NCBI GenBank assembly: GCA_030426355.1
Contig: JAUHYQ010000002.1
Coordinates: forward strand, 496,001 to 560,000
DNA: 64,000 bases
Reading direction: 5' to 3'
Source of the DNA: Gammaproteobacteria bacterium
Lineage (GTDB): Bacteria > Pseudomonadota > Gammaproteobacteria > Steroidobacterales > GCA-2729495
This document shows positions 36,093-44,911 of this stretch, piece by piece. The translations under genes were made by a program, and so were the position numbers. Every line of letters starts with the position of its first letter. The first letter of the stretch is position 1. The notes beneath the pieces were generated by a model. That model saw only the letters and a list, made by a program, of their open reading frames with translations, was not told where the DNA came from and did not search any database.

Positions 36093-37235
36093 ATGGCCTA
36101 CACAAAAGTCTATTGGCGCCCGAGTCAGGTTTCGTCCGGAGCCATCGTGGTGCTGGCGATCATTTCGTTTGCGGGGCTGCTAATGGTGGAGACCATGCGC
36201 CGCCAGGACACCAAAGCCGACTTCGGCAAAATGGCTGCGGCCGCCCAACAGGCTGAGCAGGCGATGGATTACATTGGTGAACTGCGCCGCCGAATTCAGC
36301 GGATTGATGCGGACGTTGACCCGCAGGAGTCTGGGCTGATTGGTTTGTCGTCCAGTCCGGTGACATCGCTTAGCGGGCACTTACCCGCCAAGCAAACAAC
36401 CATCAACCCCAACTGGGCTGCGGTTATTTTTCGCATGCTGCGTGAAGCGGGAGTCAATCAGGGCGATGTGGTTGCGGTTGCCGTGTCGGGGTCCTTTCCT
36501 GCGCTCAATGTGGCGACCTATGCGGCTATCGAGCAGCTCGGTGCGAGGCCGATTGTTATTTTGTCGGGTTCGGCATCCCAGTGGGGTGCGAATGTGCCCG
36601 GACTGACGTGGGTGGACATGTCGCGCGAACTGCGCAAGGCTGGTCTGATTGACACGCAGGAGGCCGCTGCATCGCTGGGCGGTGCAGAAGATCGCGGTAT
36701 CGGCGTGTCGGAACGCGGTCGGGATATCATTCGCACCGCGATCAAGCGTGCCGACCTGAAGCTGCTATTACCGGCCAGCCTCGAGGAATCCGTAACCAAA
36801 CGTATAGGCCTCTACACCAGACTTGCCGACGGCAGCCCCATACGCGCGTACGTCAATATCGGCGGCGGCAGCGCCAGTACGGGCCCTGCATCCATCGACC
36901 AGTATTTTGAATCAGGTGTGATTCGTTCCGCTCAGCCTAAAGCGTTCGCCGTCGACTCCGTGATGGGGCATTTTCTGAAAGAAGACGTGCCGGCATTGAA
37001 CATTTCCGGCATCGCGACCCTTGCACGTCGTTATGGATTGCCACTGGCGCCCCTGGCGAAACAACCAATAGGGTCGGGTGGGGTTTACAGCACGGCCAGC
37101 TACCGCCGGTGGCTGGCCGGTTTCTGGGTCATCCTCATCCTGGCACTGACCTACTTTGTCACGCGCATCTCCGGTGTTATGAGTTCATTCGACAAGGGGC
37201 ACAACTCCGGCTCTCCGGTCAGGCCGTCAATTTAG
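36093..37235 (+). CDS. pgsW: Poly-gamma-glutamate system protein PgsW
   Basis: 380 residues with a TM helix near each end (AIVVLAIISFAGLLMVETM; FWVILILALTYFVTRISGVM) around a large, probably periplasmic domain with phosphorylase/hydrolase-like Gly-rich motifs (GDVVAVAVSGSFPALNVATYAAI, AYVNIGGGSASTGP). This is the poly-gamma-glutamate system protein family seen beside pgsBC in Gram-negative bacteria; its activity is not established. 15 bases after pgsC. No pgsA/capA is next to it. Confidence 0.85.
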   Translation: MAYTKVYWRPSQVSSGAIVVLAIISFAGLLMVETMRRQDTKADFGKMAAAAQQAEQAMDYIGELRRRIQRIDADVDPQESGLIGLSSSPVTSLSGHLPAKQTTINPNWAAVIFRMLREAGVNQGDVVAVAVSGSFPALNVATYAAIEQLGARPIVILSGSASQWGANVPGLTWVDMSRELRKAGLIDTQEAAASLGGAEDRGIGVSERGRDIIRTAIKRADLKLLLPASLEESVTKRIGLYTRLADGSPIRAYVNIGGGSASTGPASIDQYFESGVIRSAQPKAFAVDSVMGHFLKEDVPALNISGIATLARRYGLPLAPLAKQPIGSGGVYSTASYRRWLAGFWVILILALTYFVTRISGVMSSFDKGHNSGSPVRPSI

Positions 37236-37250
37236 TCGCGCGGATATCGC

Positions 37251-38873
37251 ATGGCTTTCATAAGCGCGCAAAATTTTCGGGGTGATGTGTTTGGAGGTGT
37301 CACGGCCGCCGTTGTTGCGCTGCCGCTGGCGCTCGCGTTTGGTGTAGCCTCCGGACTAGGCCCCCTGGCAGGTTTATACGGAGCTGTCGCGGTCGGATTT
37401 TTCGCGGCAGTTTTTGGCGGAACTCCTGCGCAGGTGTCCGGCCCGACCGGCCCGATGACAGTGGTGATGGCATCGATTGTTGCGTTGTATGCGCAGGATC
37501 TCGCAACCGCGTTTGCAATTGTGTGTCTCGGTGGTTTGATCCAGGTATCTTTCGGGCTAATGCGCATTGGGCGGTACGTGTCGTACACACCCTATTCGGT
37601 GATGTCCGGTTTCATGTCCGGCATAGGCGTAATCATTATTCTGCTGCAGTCGCTGCCCGTGCTGGGCGCTCCGGCGGTTGCCGGCGGACCCTTCGGTGCG
37701 TTGACTGCGTTGCCGGATGCGCTCTTGCATATCAACTTGGATGCTGCGGCCATCGGATTAGCAGCATTGCTGATTATGATTTTCTGGCCCGCGAAATTGC
37801 GTGTTTATTTGCCACCGCCGCTGGCTGCATTATTGATCGGCACATTGGTGGGGCAGTTTTTCGCAGACAGTGCGCCCGTTATCGGTGCCGTGCCGACCGG
37901 CTTGCCGAGCATCCGGGTGCCGCACTTTTCAATCGACAACATTACGAGCATGATTCAACCGGCCTTCGTCCTCGCGTTGCTCGGGTCCATCGACAGCCTG
38001 CTAACTTCGCTCGTGGCTGATTCTGCAACGCGCACGCACCATGACTCGGACAAAGAGCTTATCGGTCAGGGTCTGGGCAACATCGCTGCCGGTCTGCTGG
38101 GTGCTTTACCCGGCGCAGGCGCGACCATGCGCACGCTGGTCAACATTCGGGCGGGCGGCCGCACACCGCTATCGGGTGCCTTGCACGCAGTCATATTGCT
38201 GTCTTTGTTGCTTGGGCTAGGGCCACTTGTCGAAATCATTCCGCACGCGGCACTCGCTGGTATCCTGTTAAAAGTGGGCTGGGACATTATTGACTGGGGT
38301 TACCTGAAACGCATCCGGCAGGCTCCGCGCGAGAAGGTGATCGTCATGTTTATCACGCTGGGTCTGACAGTATTCGTTGATTTAGTAACAGCGGTCGCCA
38401 TCGGTTTGATTATTGCGGGCTTTGTGACCGCTCGCTGGATGGAAACGGAAGAGCTCAAAGGCGTGAGCGCAGTGGCGTTATCTGAAGACGGGGTGCTTAC
38501 TGAGGAAGAGCGCGAGGCGTTGCAGGCGCATCGACAGGACATACTGATTTTTTCGATGCGGGGGCGTTTTTCATATGCCTCAGCCAGACAATTGACGCGG
38601 CGAGCGAGCGCAGCTGCGGGTAACGCCTACAAGGTTGTCATTCTGGACTTTAGCGATGCGGCCCATATTGACACCAGTGCCGGTATGGCGATACGAGAAA
38701 TTATCGAATCGCTGGGCAAACAGGGCGTTACCTGTATCGCGGCTGGTTTGGTTGGGCAGGCGCTGGCAAGTCTGGACGATCTGGGTGTGCTTGAGCTATT
38801 GCCAGAGGCGCAACGTTGCGAAACAAAAGCGCGCGCCATTGAAGCGGCAGTTGGTGCTTTGAGCGGTCAGTAA
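37251..38873 (+). CDS. SulP-family anion permease with STAS domain
   Basis: 540 residues. SLC26/SulP transporter core with 10-14 TM helices (GDVFGGVTAAVVALPLALAFGVASGLGPLAGLYGAV, FFAAVFGGTPAQVSGPTGPMTVVMAS) and a cytoplasmic STAS domain (QDILIFSMRGRFSYASARQL, VVILDFSDAAHIDTSAGMAIRE). Substrate may be sulfate, bicarbonate or another anion; sequence does not decide. It begins 15 bases after pgsW, so it is probably part of the same transcript. Confidence 0.92.
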   Translation: MAFISAQNFRGDVFGGVTAAVVALPLALAFGVASGLGPLAGLYGAVAVGFFAAVFGGTPAQVSGPTGPMTVVMASIVALYAQDLATAFAIVCLGGLIQVSFGLMRIGRYVSYTPYSVMSGFMSGIGVIIILLQSLPVLGAPAVAGGPFGALTALPDALLHINLDAAAIGLAALLIMIFWPAKLRVYLPPPLAALLIGTLVGQFFADSAPVIGAVPTGLPSIRVPHFSIDNITSMIQPAFVLALLGSIDSLLTSLVADSATRTHHDSDKELIGQGLGNIAAGLLGALPGAGATMRTLVNIRAGGRTPLSGALHAVILLSLLLGLGPLVEIIPHAALAGILLKVGWDIIDWGYLKRIRQAPREKVIVMFITLGLTVFVDLVTAVAIGLIIAGFVTARWMETEELKGVSAVALSEDGVLTEEEREALQAHRQDILIFSMRGRFSYASARQLTRRASAAAGNAYKVVILDFSDAAHIDTSAGMAIREIIESLGKQGVTCIAAGLVGQALASLDDLGVLELLPEAQRCETKARAIEAAVGALSGQ

Positions 38874-38942
38874 TAGTGTCCGGATTAGGCTCTTGATTGG
38901 CTGCGAAATCCTGAAAGTGCTAATTGGCAGGCGGGAATTAGT

Positions 38943-40547
38943 GTGATGAGAATGGCCTGGTCTGGAGTGTTTGGAAAGATCCGTGCTCTTGAAATAATTG
39001 TTTTTGCCATAACCGTATTAGGGCTGCCTGCCTGTGCCAGCCTCCCTGATAACGACCATCTAACGCCGAGTTATGCCATTGCGGATACGGGCGAAACCAC
39101 CTGGGCCAAGGGTATTGAGGTGCGCAGGAAGAGCGACGGCATTGATAGTGCTATGTCGGGTATGTTGTTACTGGGTGATGGTGTCGACGCCTTTGTCGCC
39201 AGGGTCGCGTTGGCGCGTCTCGCTGAGCAGAGTCTCGATGTCCAGTACTACCTCTATCACAGCGATTTGTCCGGGCGCTTGCTGACCGCTGAATTATGGA
39301 AGGCCGCCGAGCGCGGAGTGCGTGTGCGGGTGCTCTTAGATGATATGGATATGGGTGGAAAAGACCGGGACTTGGCGATACTCGATGCCCACGAAAATAT
39401 TGAAATCCGTCTGTTTAACCCTTTTATTCGGGGGAAATCCCGCGCCAGCCAGCTAATTACACGGTTTGGCTCAGTCACCCGGCGGGCGCACAACAAGGCG
39501 ATGATCGCCGATAACGCTGTTGCGATTGTGGGTGGGCGCAATGTGGGCGACGAGTATTTCGGCGCCAGTGCCGATCTGGCTTTTGGTGATCTCGATGTGG
39601 CGATTACCAGTCCCGCCGCGCAGGAAGTCTCTGGGGCCTTTGACCTTTACTGGAACAGCGCATTGGCCTATCCGGTGAAAGGGCTGGTTAAGGCACAGCC
39701 AAGCGCAGCTGAACTGAGAAGTGTCGAGAGTAGAATCCAGGAGTTCTATGAAGCGAACAAGGACGCGGAATACATTACCCGGCTGGAACACAGCGAAATC
39801 CTGCAGCGCGCGCGCGATGGCACAACTCGTTATTACTGGGGAAAAGTGACGATACTCTATGATAATCCCGAGAAAATATCCTCCGATCGCGAGCGTACCG
39901 AGTTTCACCTGGCACCCAAGCTCATCCCGTTTATTGATGCTGCCGAAAAAGAGTTGTTGGTAATCTCCCCGTATTTTGTGCCCGGCAAAGCCGGCGTAGA
40001 ATTTTTTGCCGCGCTTGAGCGACGTGGTGTGAATGTCAAAGTGGTGACCAATTCACTGATGTCCAATGATGTGCCGATTGTGCATGCCGGCTATGCAAAG
40101 TATCGCAAGGAACTGCTGGAGAATGGCATCGAACTCTACGAGCTGGATAAGGAAGCCTTGGGTGATAGCTACCAGCGTGAAAAGAGCCGAAAAACCCGGG
40201 AGGGCCTGACAGGATCAAAGGCCAGCTTACATGCAAAGTACTTTGTGGTGGATCGGAAGTCCGCTTTTATCGGCTCGCTTAACCTGGATCCGCGTTCTTT
40301 TATTGAAAATACAGAGATCGGCGCGGTTATCTCAAGCGCACGTCTCGCCGGCGAGTTAGCGGATCATTTTGATAAGCGCATACGGGACATTGCATTCGAG
40401 GTAAAACTTTTTGATGGGGATCTTAGCTGGGATCGCTACCTTACGGACGGCACTGTCCGCCATTTTGACAAAGAACCCCACAGCAGCTGGTGGGACCGGT
40501 TCAGTGTGGGGTTTATGAAGCTGTTGCCGGCGGAGTCGCAGTTATAG
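38943..40547 (+). CDS. Phospholipase D-family lipoprotein (cardiolipin synthase-like)
   Basis: 534 residues from GTG 38943 (or ATG 38946). Hydrophobic leader with lipobox GLPACAS, so probably membrane-anchored. Two HKD motifs: HNKAMIADNAVAIVGGRNVGDEYF and HAKYFVVDRKSAFIGSLNLDPRSF, the pair needed for PLD chemistry. Probably a phosphatidyltransferase or phospholipase acting on envelope lipids. Last gene before the left att repeat. Confidence 0.9.
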   Translation: MMRMAWSGVFGKIRALEIIVFAITVLGLPACASLPDNDHLTPSYAIADTGETTWAKGIEVRRKSDGIDSAMSGMLLLGDGVDAFVARVALARLAEQSLDVQYYLYHSDLSGRLLTAELWKAAERGVRVRVLLDDMDMGGKDRDLAILDAHENIEIRLFNPFIRGKSRASQLITRFGSVTRRAHNKAMIADNAVAIVGGRNVGDEYFGASADLAFGDLDVAITSPAAQEVSGAFDLYWNSALAYPVKGLVKAQPSAAELRSVESRIQEFYEANKDAEYITRLEHSEILQRARDGTTRYYWGKVTILYDNPEKISSDRERTEFHLAPKLIPFIDAAEKELLVISPYFVPGKAGVEFFAALERRGVNVKVVTNSLMSNDVPIVHAGYAKYRKELLENGIELYELDKEALGDSYQREKSRKTREGLTGSKASLHAKYFVVDRKSAFIGSLNLDPRSFIENTEIGAVISSARLAGELADHFDKRIRDIAFEVKLFDGDLSWDRYLTDGTVRHFDKEPHSSWWDRFSVGFMKLLPAESQL

Positions 40548-40563
40548 GGAGCTGCTGTGTTAA

Positions 40564-40587
40564 TGGTGCCCAGGAGAGGACTTGAAC
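40564..40587. repeat. attachment-site copy A (tRNA-Leu 3' end)
   Basis: TGGTGCCCAGGAGAGGACTTGAAC, identical over 24 bases to the 3' end of tRNA-Leu at 55668-55691, in the same orientation. The bases beyond it do not continue the tRNA, so it is a fragment and not a gene. Fits a distal att site left by tRNA-targeted integration. Confidence 0.8.
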
Positions 40588-40678
40588 TTTCATACCTAAG
40601 CTTTCCGCTAAGAGGGGGCTGTCGCATTACCCGCAAAGGCAACTCCGGCTGACTGCTTCTTTACTAAATTTTCAATAT

Positions 40679-40692
40679 GTGCGTCACCGTAC
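40679..40692. promoter_or_regulatory. Crp/Fnr-type dyad site 1 (GTGCG-TCAC-CGTAC)
   Basis: Dyad with 5-4-5 geometry, followed by AGAC. It ends 59 bases before the GlsB start. Member of the five-site set described under findings. Confidence 0.65.
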
Positions 40693-40751
40693 AGACCTGA
40701 TCTGCGGCCGCAGCTATGTTATGCGAACTGCAATCACCGAGGTGCGAACTC

Positions 40752-41021
40752 ATGAACATCATTATCTGGCTGGTCATCGGCGGGCTTATCGGATGGGTTG
40801 CAAGCATGGTCATGGGCACCGATGGTCGGCAGGGAATTATTCTCAACGTAGTCGTCGGCATCGTCGGCGCTTTTCTCGGCGGACTGCTGTTCGGTGGTGT
40901 TTTTGGCACCTCCACTATTAATGAGGGTAACCTGAGTTTTAGCGCGTTACTGGTGTCGTTGCTGGGAGCGGTGATCCTGATAGCGATCGTGAAGTTCATT
41001 CGTGGTACTTCCGCCCGGTGA
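40752..41021 (+). CDS. GlsB/YeaQ/YmgE-family stress-response membrane protein
   Basis: 89 residues from ATG 40752 (track start is 36 bases earlier). Transglycosylase-associated-protein family: MNIIIWLVIGGLIGWVASMVMG then NVVVGIVGAFLGGLLFGGVFG and a last TM. Glycine-rich helices are typical. Small stress-induced inner-membrane protein; role unclear. Confidence 0.9.
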   Translation: MNIIIWLVIGGLIGWVASMVMGTDGRQGIILNVVVGIVGAFLGGLLFGGVFGTSTINEGNLSFSALLVSLLGAVILIAIVKFIRGTSAR

Positions 41022-41355
41022 CCCGAAATGTCGTGGATATCACAAACGACATCAGACAAAAAAGTAATACGGGCCGCGCGCGCGTATGTTCGGCGATTGA
41101 AATACCGTCGGTATGCTGCCGCACAGAGAGTTTACTACTCATAACAATAAATCAACTTTCCGGGCCCCTACCGTCTGCGCTCAGACCCCCATCAGGCGCA
41201 GGCTTTCGGTCCCCGGGGCAGATTGCCCCGGGGGATTCTTTCGCATTTGCGTATTCCGAACGCTCCGATGTGCTGGATCAGTTGACAGACTCGATTGCAC
41301 AATGCGTCTGGGAAGACGAGGGTGGGTCAATCAATCCTGCAAAACGTGAGACAAA
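41022..41355. other. Gene-free stretch between GlsB and the GGDEF gene
   Basis: 334 bases. The ORF at 41018-41359 has no recognisable composition or RBS, and I do not call it. The only structure seen is the hairpin at 41210. Confidence 0.5.
41210..41235. terminator. GC-rich hairpin, weak terminator candidate
   Basis: TCCCCGGGGCA-GAT-TGCCCCGGGGGA is a near-perfect 10-11 bp stem with a 3-base loop. The following TTCTTT is a poor U-tract, so termination on the plus strand (for glsB) is only possible. Confidence 0.45.
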
Positions 41356-42111
41356 TTAAATTTTGCCGTGCAGCCAGAAATTCAATGTTGGCAAGACGTC
41401 GGATCCATCGCGACGGGCAACGGTTTTACTGAACATGGAGCGATCAGCGAGCTGCATTAGATGCGCAAAGTGCTGTCCGTCACCGGGATAGAATGCCACG
41501 CCATTCCTCACGGTGAGCCGGATTGAATAGCCGTCAAATACGTACGGTGCAGCCACTAGTTCACGGGCCGCTTTCAATGCCTTGACCGCTTGCTTGCGAT
41601 AATCAATTTCGGTCAACAGGACGACAAATTCGTCGTCGCCATAGCGACATACAGTGTCAGATTCTCGGAAAGCACCCGACAGTCGTTTGCCGACCTCCTG
41701 CAACAGCTTGTCTCCGGTTGTGCGGCCAAATCTGTCGTTAACGCGCTTGAAGCCGGACATGTCGAAAAACAGCAGTGCCAGTTGCTGGTGATGTCGGGTA
41801 GCGAGAGCTGCAGCCTGAATGAACCGTTCACGCAGGAGCTGACGGTCGGGCAGCCCGGTAAGCAAATCGTGGCGCGCAAGCTGACGGGCGCTTGCCAGCG
41901 TGAGTTCGAGCGAGGACACCGTTTCGGTGAGTGAATAACACTGTTGAAGCAGATCGGAATTTATTTGCAAGCTTTCCGCCAGTTCATGACGAGCGGCGTG
42001 CAACGCGGGAGGAAACTCCTCGGAGGCAACGATACTATCCACCTGTGTCTTAGTATGGCGCGCTATTTCGCCTGCGCCTGTGATAGACGGATTGCGCTCT
42101 GATGCCGACAT
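41356..42111 (-). CDS. GGDEF-domain protein with GDDEF active-site variant
   Basis: 251 residues, soluble. N-terminal 85 residues look helical/coiled (FPPALHAARHELAESLQINSDLLQQC). A GGDEF domain follows (DLLTGLPDRQLLRERF, LLFFDMSGFKRVNDRFGRTTGDKLLQEV), but the signature reads RYGDDEFVVLL, with the second Gly replaced by Asp. Diguanylate cyclases often tolerate S/A at the first position, whereas the second Gly is nearly invariant. It may be inactive or a c-di-GMP/GTP sensor. Divergent from PA2779 with dyad site 2 between. Confidence 0.87.
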   Translation of the reverse strand: MSASERNPSITGAGEIARHTKTQVDSIVASEEFPPALHAARHELAESLQINSDLLQQCYSLTETVSSLELTLASARQLARHDLLTGLPDRQLLRERFIQAAALATRHHQQLALLFFDMSGFKRVNDRFGRTTGDKLLQEVGKRLSGAFRESDTVCRYGDDEFVVLLTEIDYRKQAVKALKAARELVAAPYVFDGYSIRLTVRNGVAFYPGDGQHFAHLMQLADRSMFSKTVARRDGSDVLPTLNFWLHGKI

Positions 42112-42164
42112 AGATTTCCCCTTGCGTAATGAACGAACCCTAGGGTCGGGCAGATGGTGTGTCT

Positions 42165-42178
42165 GTGCGGCAACGTAC
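42165..42178. promoter_or_regulatory. Crp/Fnr-type dyad site 2 (GTGCG-GCAA-CGTAC)
   Basis: 5-4-5 dyad followed by AGAC, between the GGDEF gene (start 42111) and PA2779 (start 42273). It could act on both genes. Confidence 0.65.
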
Positions 42179-42272
42179 AGACGGCCTGGTGACTAGCTAG
42201 GAAAGTGCGGTCATGCAAAAGCCAATCGTTGGCTATTCATTTAACAAACCTAAAACTACAAGGGGTACTTCA

Positions 42273-42656
42273 ATGCGCTCAACCATGTTACAAAATTTCG
42301 TCGTCAGACTGGTCTCGCTCTCGCTTTTGAGTCTAGGCCTGCTGCAGACGTCCGGCGCTGCAATGATTGGCACTCAGCAAGGCATACAAAGCGGGGCGCA
42401 GGCTGCGCGTATCGTGCGTATAGAGACTATTCTCGCACGAGATGATGTTGCCCGGCAGTTGGTCGCGTTTGGCGTAGACCCGCTGGCAGTTCAATCGCGA
42501 GTTGCCAACCTTACAGATGCCGAATTGCTTGTGCTGGAAGGTAAGCTTGACAAGCAAGTTGCCGGCGCAGGCGTGATCGGTGTCATCGGTGTCGTATTCC
42601 TGGTGTTGATTATTCTGGAATTCGTGGGCGTTACGGACATATTTAAAAGAGTGTAA
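42273..42656 (+). CDS. PA2779-family small membrane protein
   Basis: 127 residues from ATG 42273 (AGGGG before it); track start is 60 bases earlier. Signal-like segment MLQNFVVRLVSLSLLSLGLLQTSGAA, helical middle RIETILARDDVARQLVAFGVDPLAVQSRVANLTDAELLVLEGKL, and a C-terminal TM (GVIGVIGVVFLVLIILEFVGV). This matches the PA2779 family, which travels with a PA2778 cysteine peptidase. One-base overlap with the next gene. Confidence 0.85.
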   Translation: MRSTMLQNFVVRLVSLSLLSLGLLQTSGAAMIGTQQGIQSGAQAARIVRIETILARDDVARQLVAFGVDPLAVQSRVANLTDAELLVLEGKLDKQVAGAGVIGVIGVVFLVLIILEFVGVTDIFKRV

Positions 42657-43636
42657 TGGCAGTCGGTGCCTCGCAGTTGACCAACTATTCAAAAAGGTTT
42701 GCGCAAATAGCGGCTCTTTTAATTTTTTTAATTCTGACGGGGTGCAGCATTATACCGCCAGTGCTCAGTGACTATGGGCCATCACCCAGCCCGCTCGAAC
42801 TGGTTGATACGCCCTTTTATTCGCAGCAGGAATTCCAGTGTGGGCCCGCGGCCTTGATGACCGTATTAACGGCGAGTGGGGTTGAGACTACGCTGGCTGA
42901 CGTGTCGAGGCAGGTCTATCTTCCAGCGCGTCAGGGCAGTTTACAAAGCGAAATGCTCGCGGCCTCACGGGCGGCTGAGCGAGTCCCCTATGTGCTTGTG
43001 CCCACGCTGTCCTCAATAACCGGCGAACTGGCGACGGGGCGACCTGTGCTGGTGTTGCTAAATCTGGGCGTTAGTTGGCTGCCTCGCTGGCACTATGCGG
43101 TAGTCGTCGGCGCGGATGCGGATCGCGAGCAAATCATTCTCCGTTCCGGTACCGATGAACGGCGAGTAATGGATGCATCCGTGTTTCTGCGTACCTGGAG
43201 GCGCAGCGATTTCTGGGCTGTGTCACTACTCAGGCCCGGAGAATTGCCCGCCAACCCCGACCGAAGCCGCTATATCGAAGCCGTCGCCGGGCTTGAACAA
43301 ACCGGGCATCCGCAGGCGGCGCGCGACGCCTGGCAGGCGGGGCTATCAATATGGCCCGATAACGCTGTCCTCATTTTTGGTCTGGCGAACGCGCAATACG
43401 CGCTCGGCAATCTCTCCGCTGCTGAGCTGCTTTATCTCGACATGCTGCGGGGCGATGCCGCATCCCTCATCGCGCGCAACAATCTGGCCATGACCTTGGT
43501 GGCGCAGGGTCGAAACAGGGACGCGCTTGAGCAAATCGATTCTGCATTGGAGCTTGCGGACGGCTCGCCGCTGCTGGAAGAGTTGCTGGACACGCAGCGC
43601 ATCATTCTGAGCGCGGTCAATGGCGCGTCGAACTAG
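42656..43636 (+). CDS. PA2778-family C39-like cysteine peptidase, lipoprotein
   Basis: 326 residues. Lipobox FLILTGCS. Papain-like C39 domain with catalytic Cys in QQEFQCGPAALMTVL and His in WLPRWHYAVVVGAD. The last 120 residues are TPR-like helices (AARDAWQAGLSIWPDNAVLIFGLANAQYALGNLSAAELLYLD). PA2779 is the likely partner or substrate. In this fold C39 domains cut double-Gly leaders or crosslinks; the substrate here is unknown. Confidence 0.88.
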   Translation: MAVGASQLTNYSKRFAQIAALLIFLILTGCSIIPPVLSDYGPSPSPLELVDTPFYSQQEFQCGPAALMTVLTASGVETTLADVSRQVYLPARQGSLQSEMLAASRAAERVPYVLVPTLSSITGELATGRPVLVLLNLGVSWLPRWHYAVVVGADADREQIILRSGTDERRVMDASVFLRTWRRSDFWAVSLLRPGELPANPDRSRYIEAVAGLEQTGHPQAARDAWQAGLSIWPDNAVLIFGLANAQYALGNLSAAELLYLDMLRGDAASLIARNNLAMTLVAQGRNRDALEQIDSALELADGSPLLEELLDTQRIILSAVNGASN

Positions 43637-43662
43637 AGGGGATCAATGTTGCATCTATATCT

Positions 43663-43676
43663 GTGCGTCAGCGTAC
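43663..43676. promoter_or_regulatory. Crp/Fnr-type dyad site 3 (GTGCG-TCAG-CGTAC)
   Basis: 5-4-5 dyad followed by AGAC, 78 bases before the small lipoprotein gene. A second palindrome, TGTGCC-TT-GGCACA, follows immediately. Confidence 0.65.
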
Positions 43677-43754
43677 AGACTGTGCCTTGGCACAAATTGT
43701 AAATTTGCCAAAGTTAATGAAGAGAGGGTGACGCCTCACATAAGGACAAAAAAT

Positions 43755-43946
43755 ATGAAATGGCTGATGATAATACCGATAGCATTCCTCCTTCTGGCGT
43801 GTGAGCAGCAGGGGCCTCTGGAGCAAATCGGCGAAGAAATTGACGAGGCTGCCGAAGACATCAAGGCAGGCGGCGAAACAACCGGCAACAAGATCGATGA
43901 CGCATTTGACGACGTCCGAAAGAACGTCGAAGAGGCGGCTGACTAA
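43755..43946 (+). CDS. Small acidic lipoprotein
   Basis: 63 residues from ATG 43755; the longer track ORF is not convincing. MKWLMIIPIAFLLLACEQQGPLEQ has a clear lipobox. The mature part is an acidic amphipathic helix (EEIDEAAEDIKAGGETTGNKIDDAFDDVRKNVEEAAD), similar in style to entericidin or DUF-type stress lipoproteins. Downstream of dyad site 3 and ended by a strong terminator. Confidence 0.8.
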   Translation: MKWLMIIPIAFLLLACEQQGPLEQIGEEIDEAAEDIKAGGETTGNKIDDAFDDVRKNVEEAAD

Positions 43947-44014
43947 GCCGGTTTGATTTACCCTCGTGCGCTCCCCACCCCCACTTTTCACCCACAATGA
44001 GAGCGCACGGTTTA

Positions 44015-44049
44015 AAGCCCCCGGGATAGGATGTCCCGGGGGCTTTTTT
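44015..44049 (+). terminator. Rho-independent terminator
   Basis: AAGCCCCCGGGA-TAGGATG-TCCCGGGGGCTT followed by TTTT: a 12-bp stem with 7-base loop. It ends the small lipoprotein gene and lies between convergent units; the leading AAA on the other strand may serve the Crp gene too. Confidence 0.92.
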
Positions 44050-44097
44050 GTAAGGAACTTCATAAGTTTTTTGTGTGCGGCGATCTAAATCCGCGTG

Positions 44098-44784
44098 CTA
44101 TCCGAGTGTTCGATCGTACAATGCCTTGGAGGCCTGGTAGCAACTGCAGGAGGCTTTCTCCAGGCGGGTGCGATCCAGTATCTGGATTTCACCTCGGCTA
44201 TAGGCGAGGATTTTTCGCTGCTGCAATCGTCCCGCAGCATTGGTGATGCCCACGCGGCGGACGCCCAGCATTTGCGCCAGAAACTTGTGGGTGAGATGAA
44301 AGTCCCTGAAGTCTGCCCGGTCATGCGTCATGAGCAGCCAGCGGGCGAGCCTCAAGTCTATCGAGTGAAAGCTGATACAAGCGGCTGTGATCGCCAGCTG
44401 CCCTTGTAACACAAACACATAACGGTTCAATTGCTTTCGCCATGCGGGAAGGCGTTCGAGTTCGCGACGAAACGTTGCTGCGCTCATTTGCAGTGCGGTG
44501 CCAGGACCCTGCACCAGTGCCTCCATTGTAGGCGTGCGTACGTCAAGTAGCAGCGGCGTGCCCAGCATACCCTCATGCCCGATCAGTGCGAGCTCAAGAT
44601 TCGCATGGGGATCAACGGGCACTAGCTGGGATATAAAACAATCGAGCGGAAAGTAGACGTGCCGGATGCGTTGCTGCGGTTCATACAGCACGTCACCCAT
44701 GAGCAATTCGACTTCCCGACAGGCCGCACGCAGCTGACGCTGATTGCTGCTACTCAGTGTGTTTAACAATCGATTTCTTTGCAT
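44098..44784 (-). CDS. Crp/Fnr-family transcriptional regulator 1
   Basis: 228 residues from ATG 44784. Cyclic-nucleotide-binding-like beta-roll (VLYEPQQRIRHVYFPLDCFISQLV), central helix and HTH_Crp domain (LTHKFLAQMLGVRRVGITNAAGRLQQRKILAYSRGEIQILD). Cys near the end are in a CSCY motif. No FNR-type N-terminal Cys cluster. Homologous to the adjacent regulator and downstream of it. Candidate reader of the GTGCG-N4-CG(T/C)AC dyads. Confidence 0.93.
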   Translation of the reverse strand: MQRNRLLNTLSSSNQRQLRAACREVELLMGDVLYEPQQRIRHVYFPLDCFISQLVPVDPHANLELALIGHEGMLGTPLLLDVRTPTMEALVQGPGTALQMSAATFRRELERLPAWRKQLNRYVFVLQGQLAITAACISFHSIDLRLARWLLMTHDRADFRDFHLTHKFLAQMLGVRRVGITNAAGRLQQRKILAYSRGEIQILDRTRLEKASCSCYQASKALYDRTLG

Positions 44785-44911
44785 GACCCGATTTTCGGAC
44801 TTTTGCCGGAAAAGTCGGTGCTTTGGCGAACATATGGCGAAATCAGTGTGCTCGCCGATGCGCGCTCTGCACATGTCCTCGGTCGCTTAGGAAAGAAACC
44901 TCGTGATTAAA

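Noticed and set aside
40564-40660. A second functional tRNA-Leu at att copy A (or B)
   Set aside because: Only the last 22-24 bases match tRNA-Leu. The following bases form no acceptor, D or anticodon arms, so these are att fragments.
41018-41359. 113-residue ORF after GlsB
   Set aside because: No RBS, no recognisable domain, composition unlike neighbours, and it covers a GC-rich hairpin.
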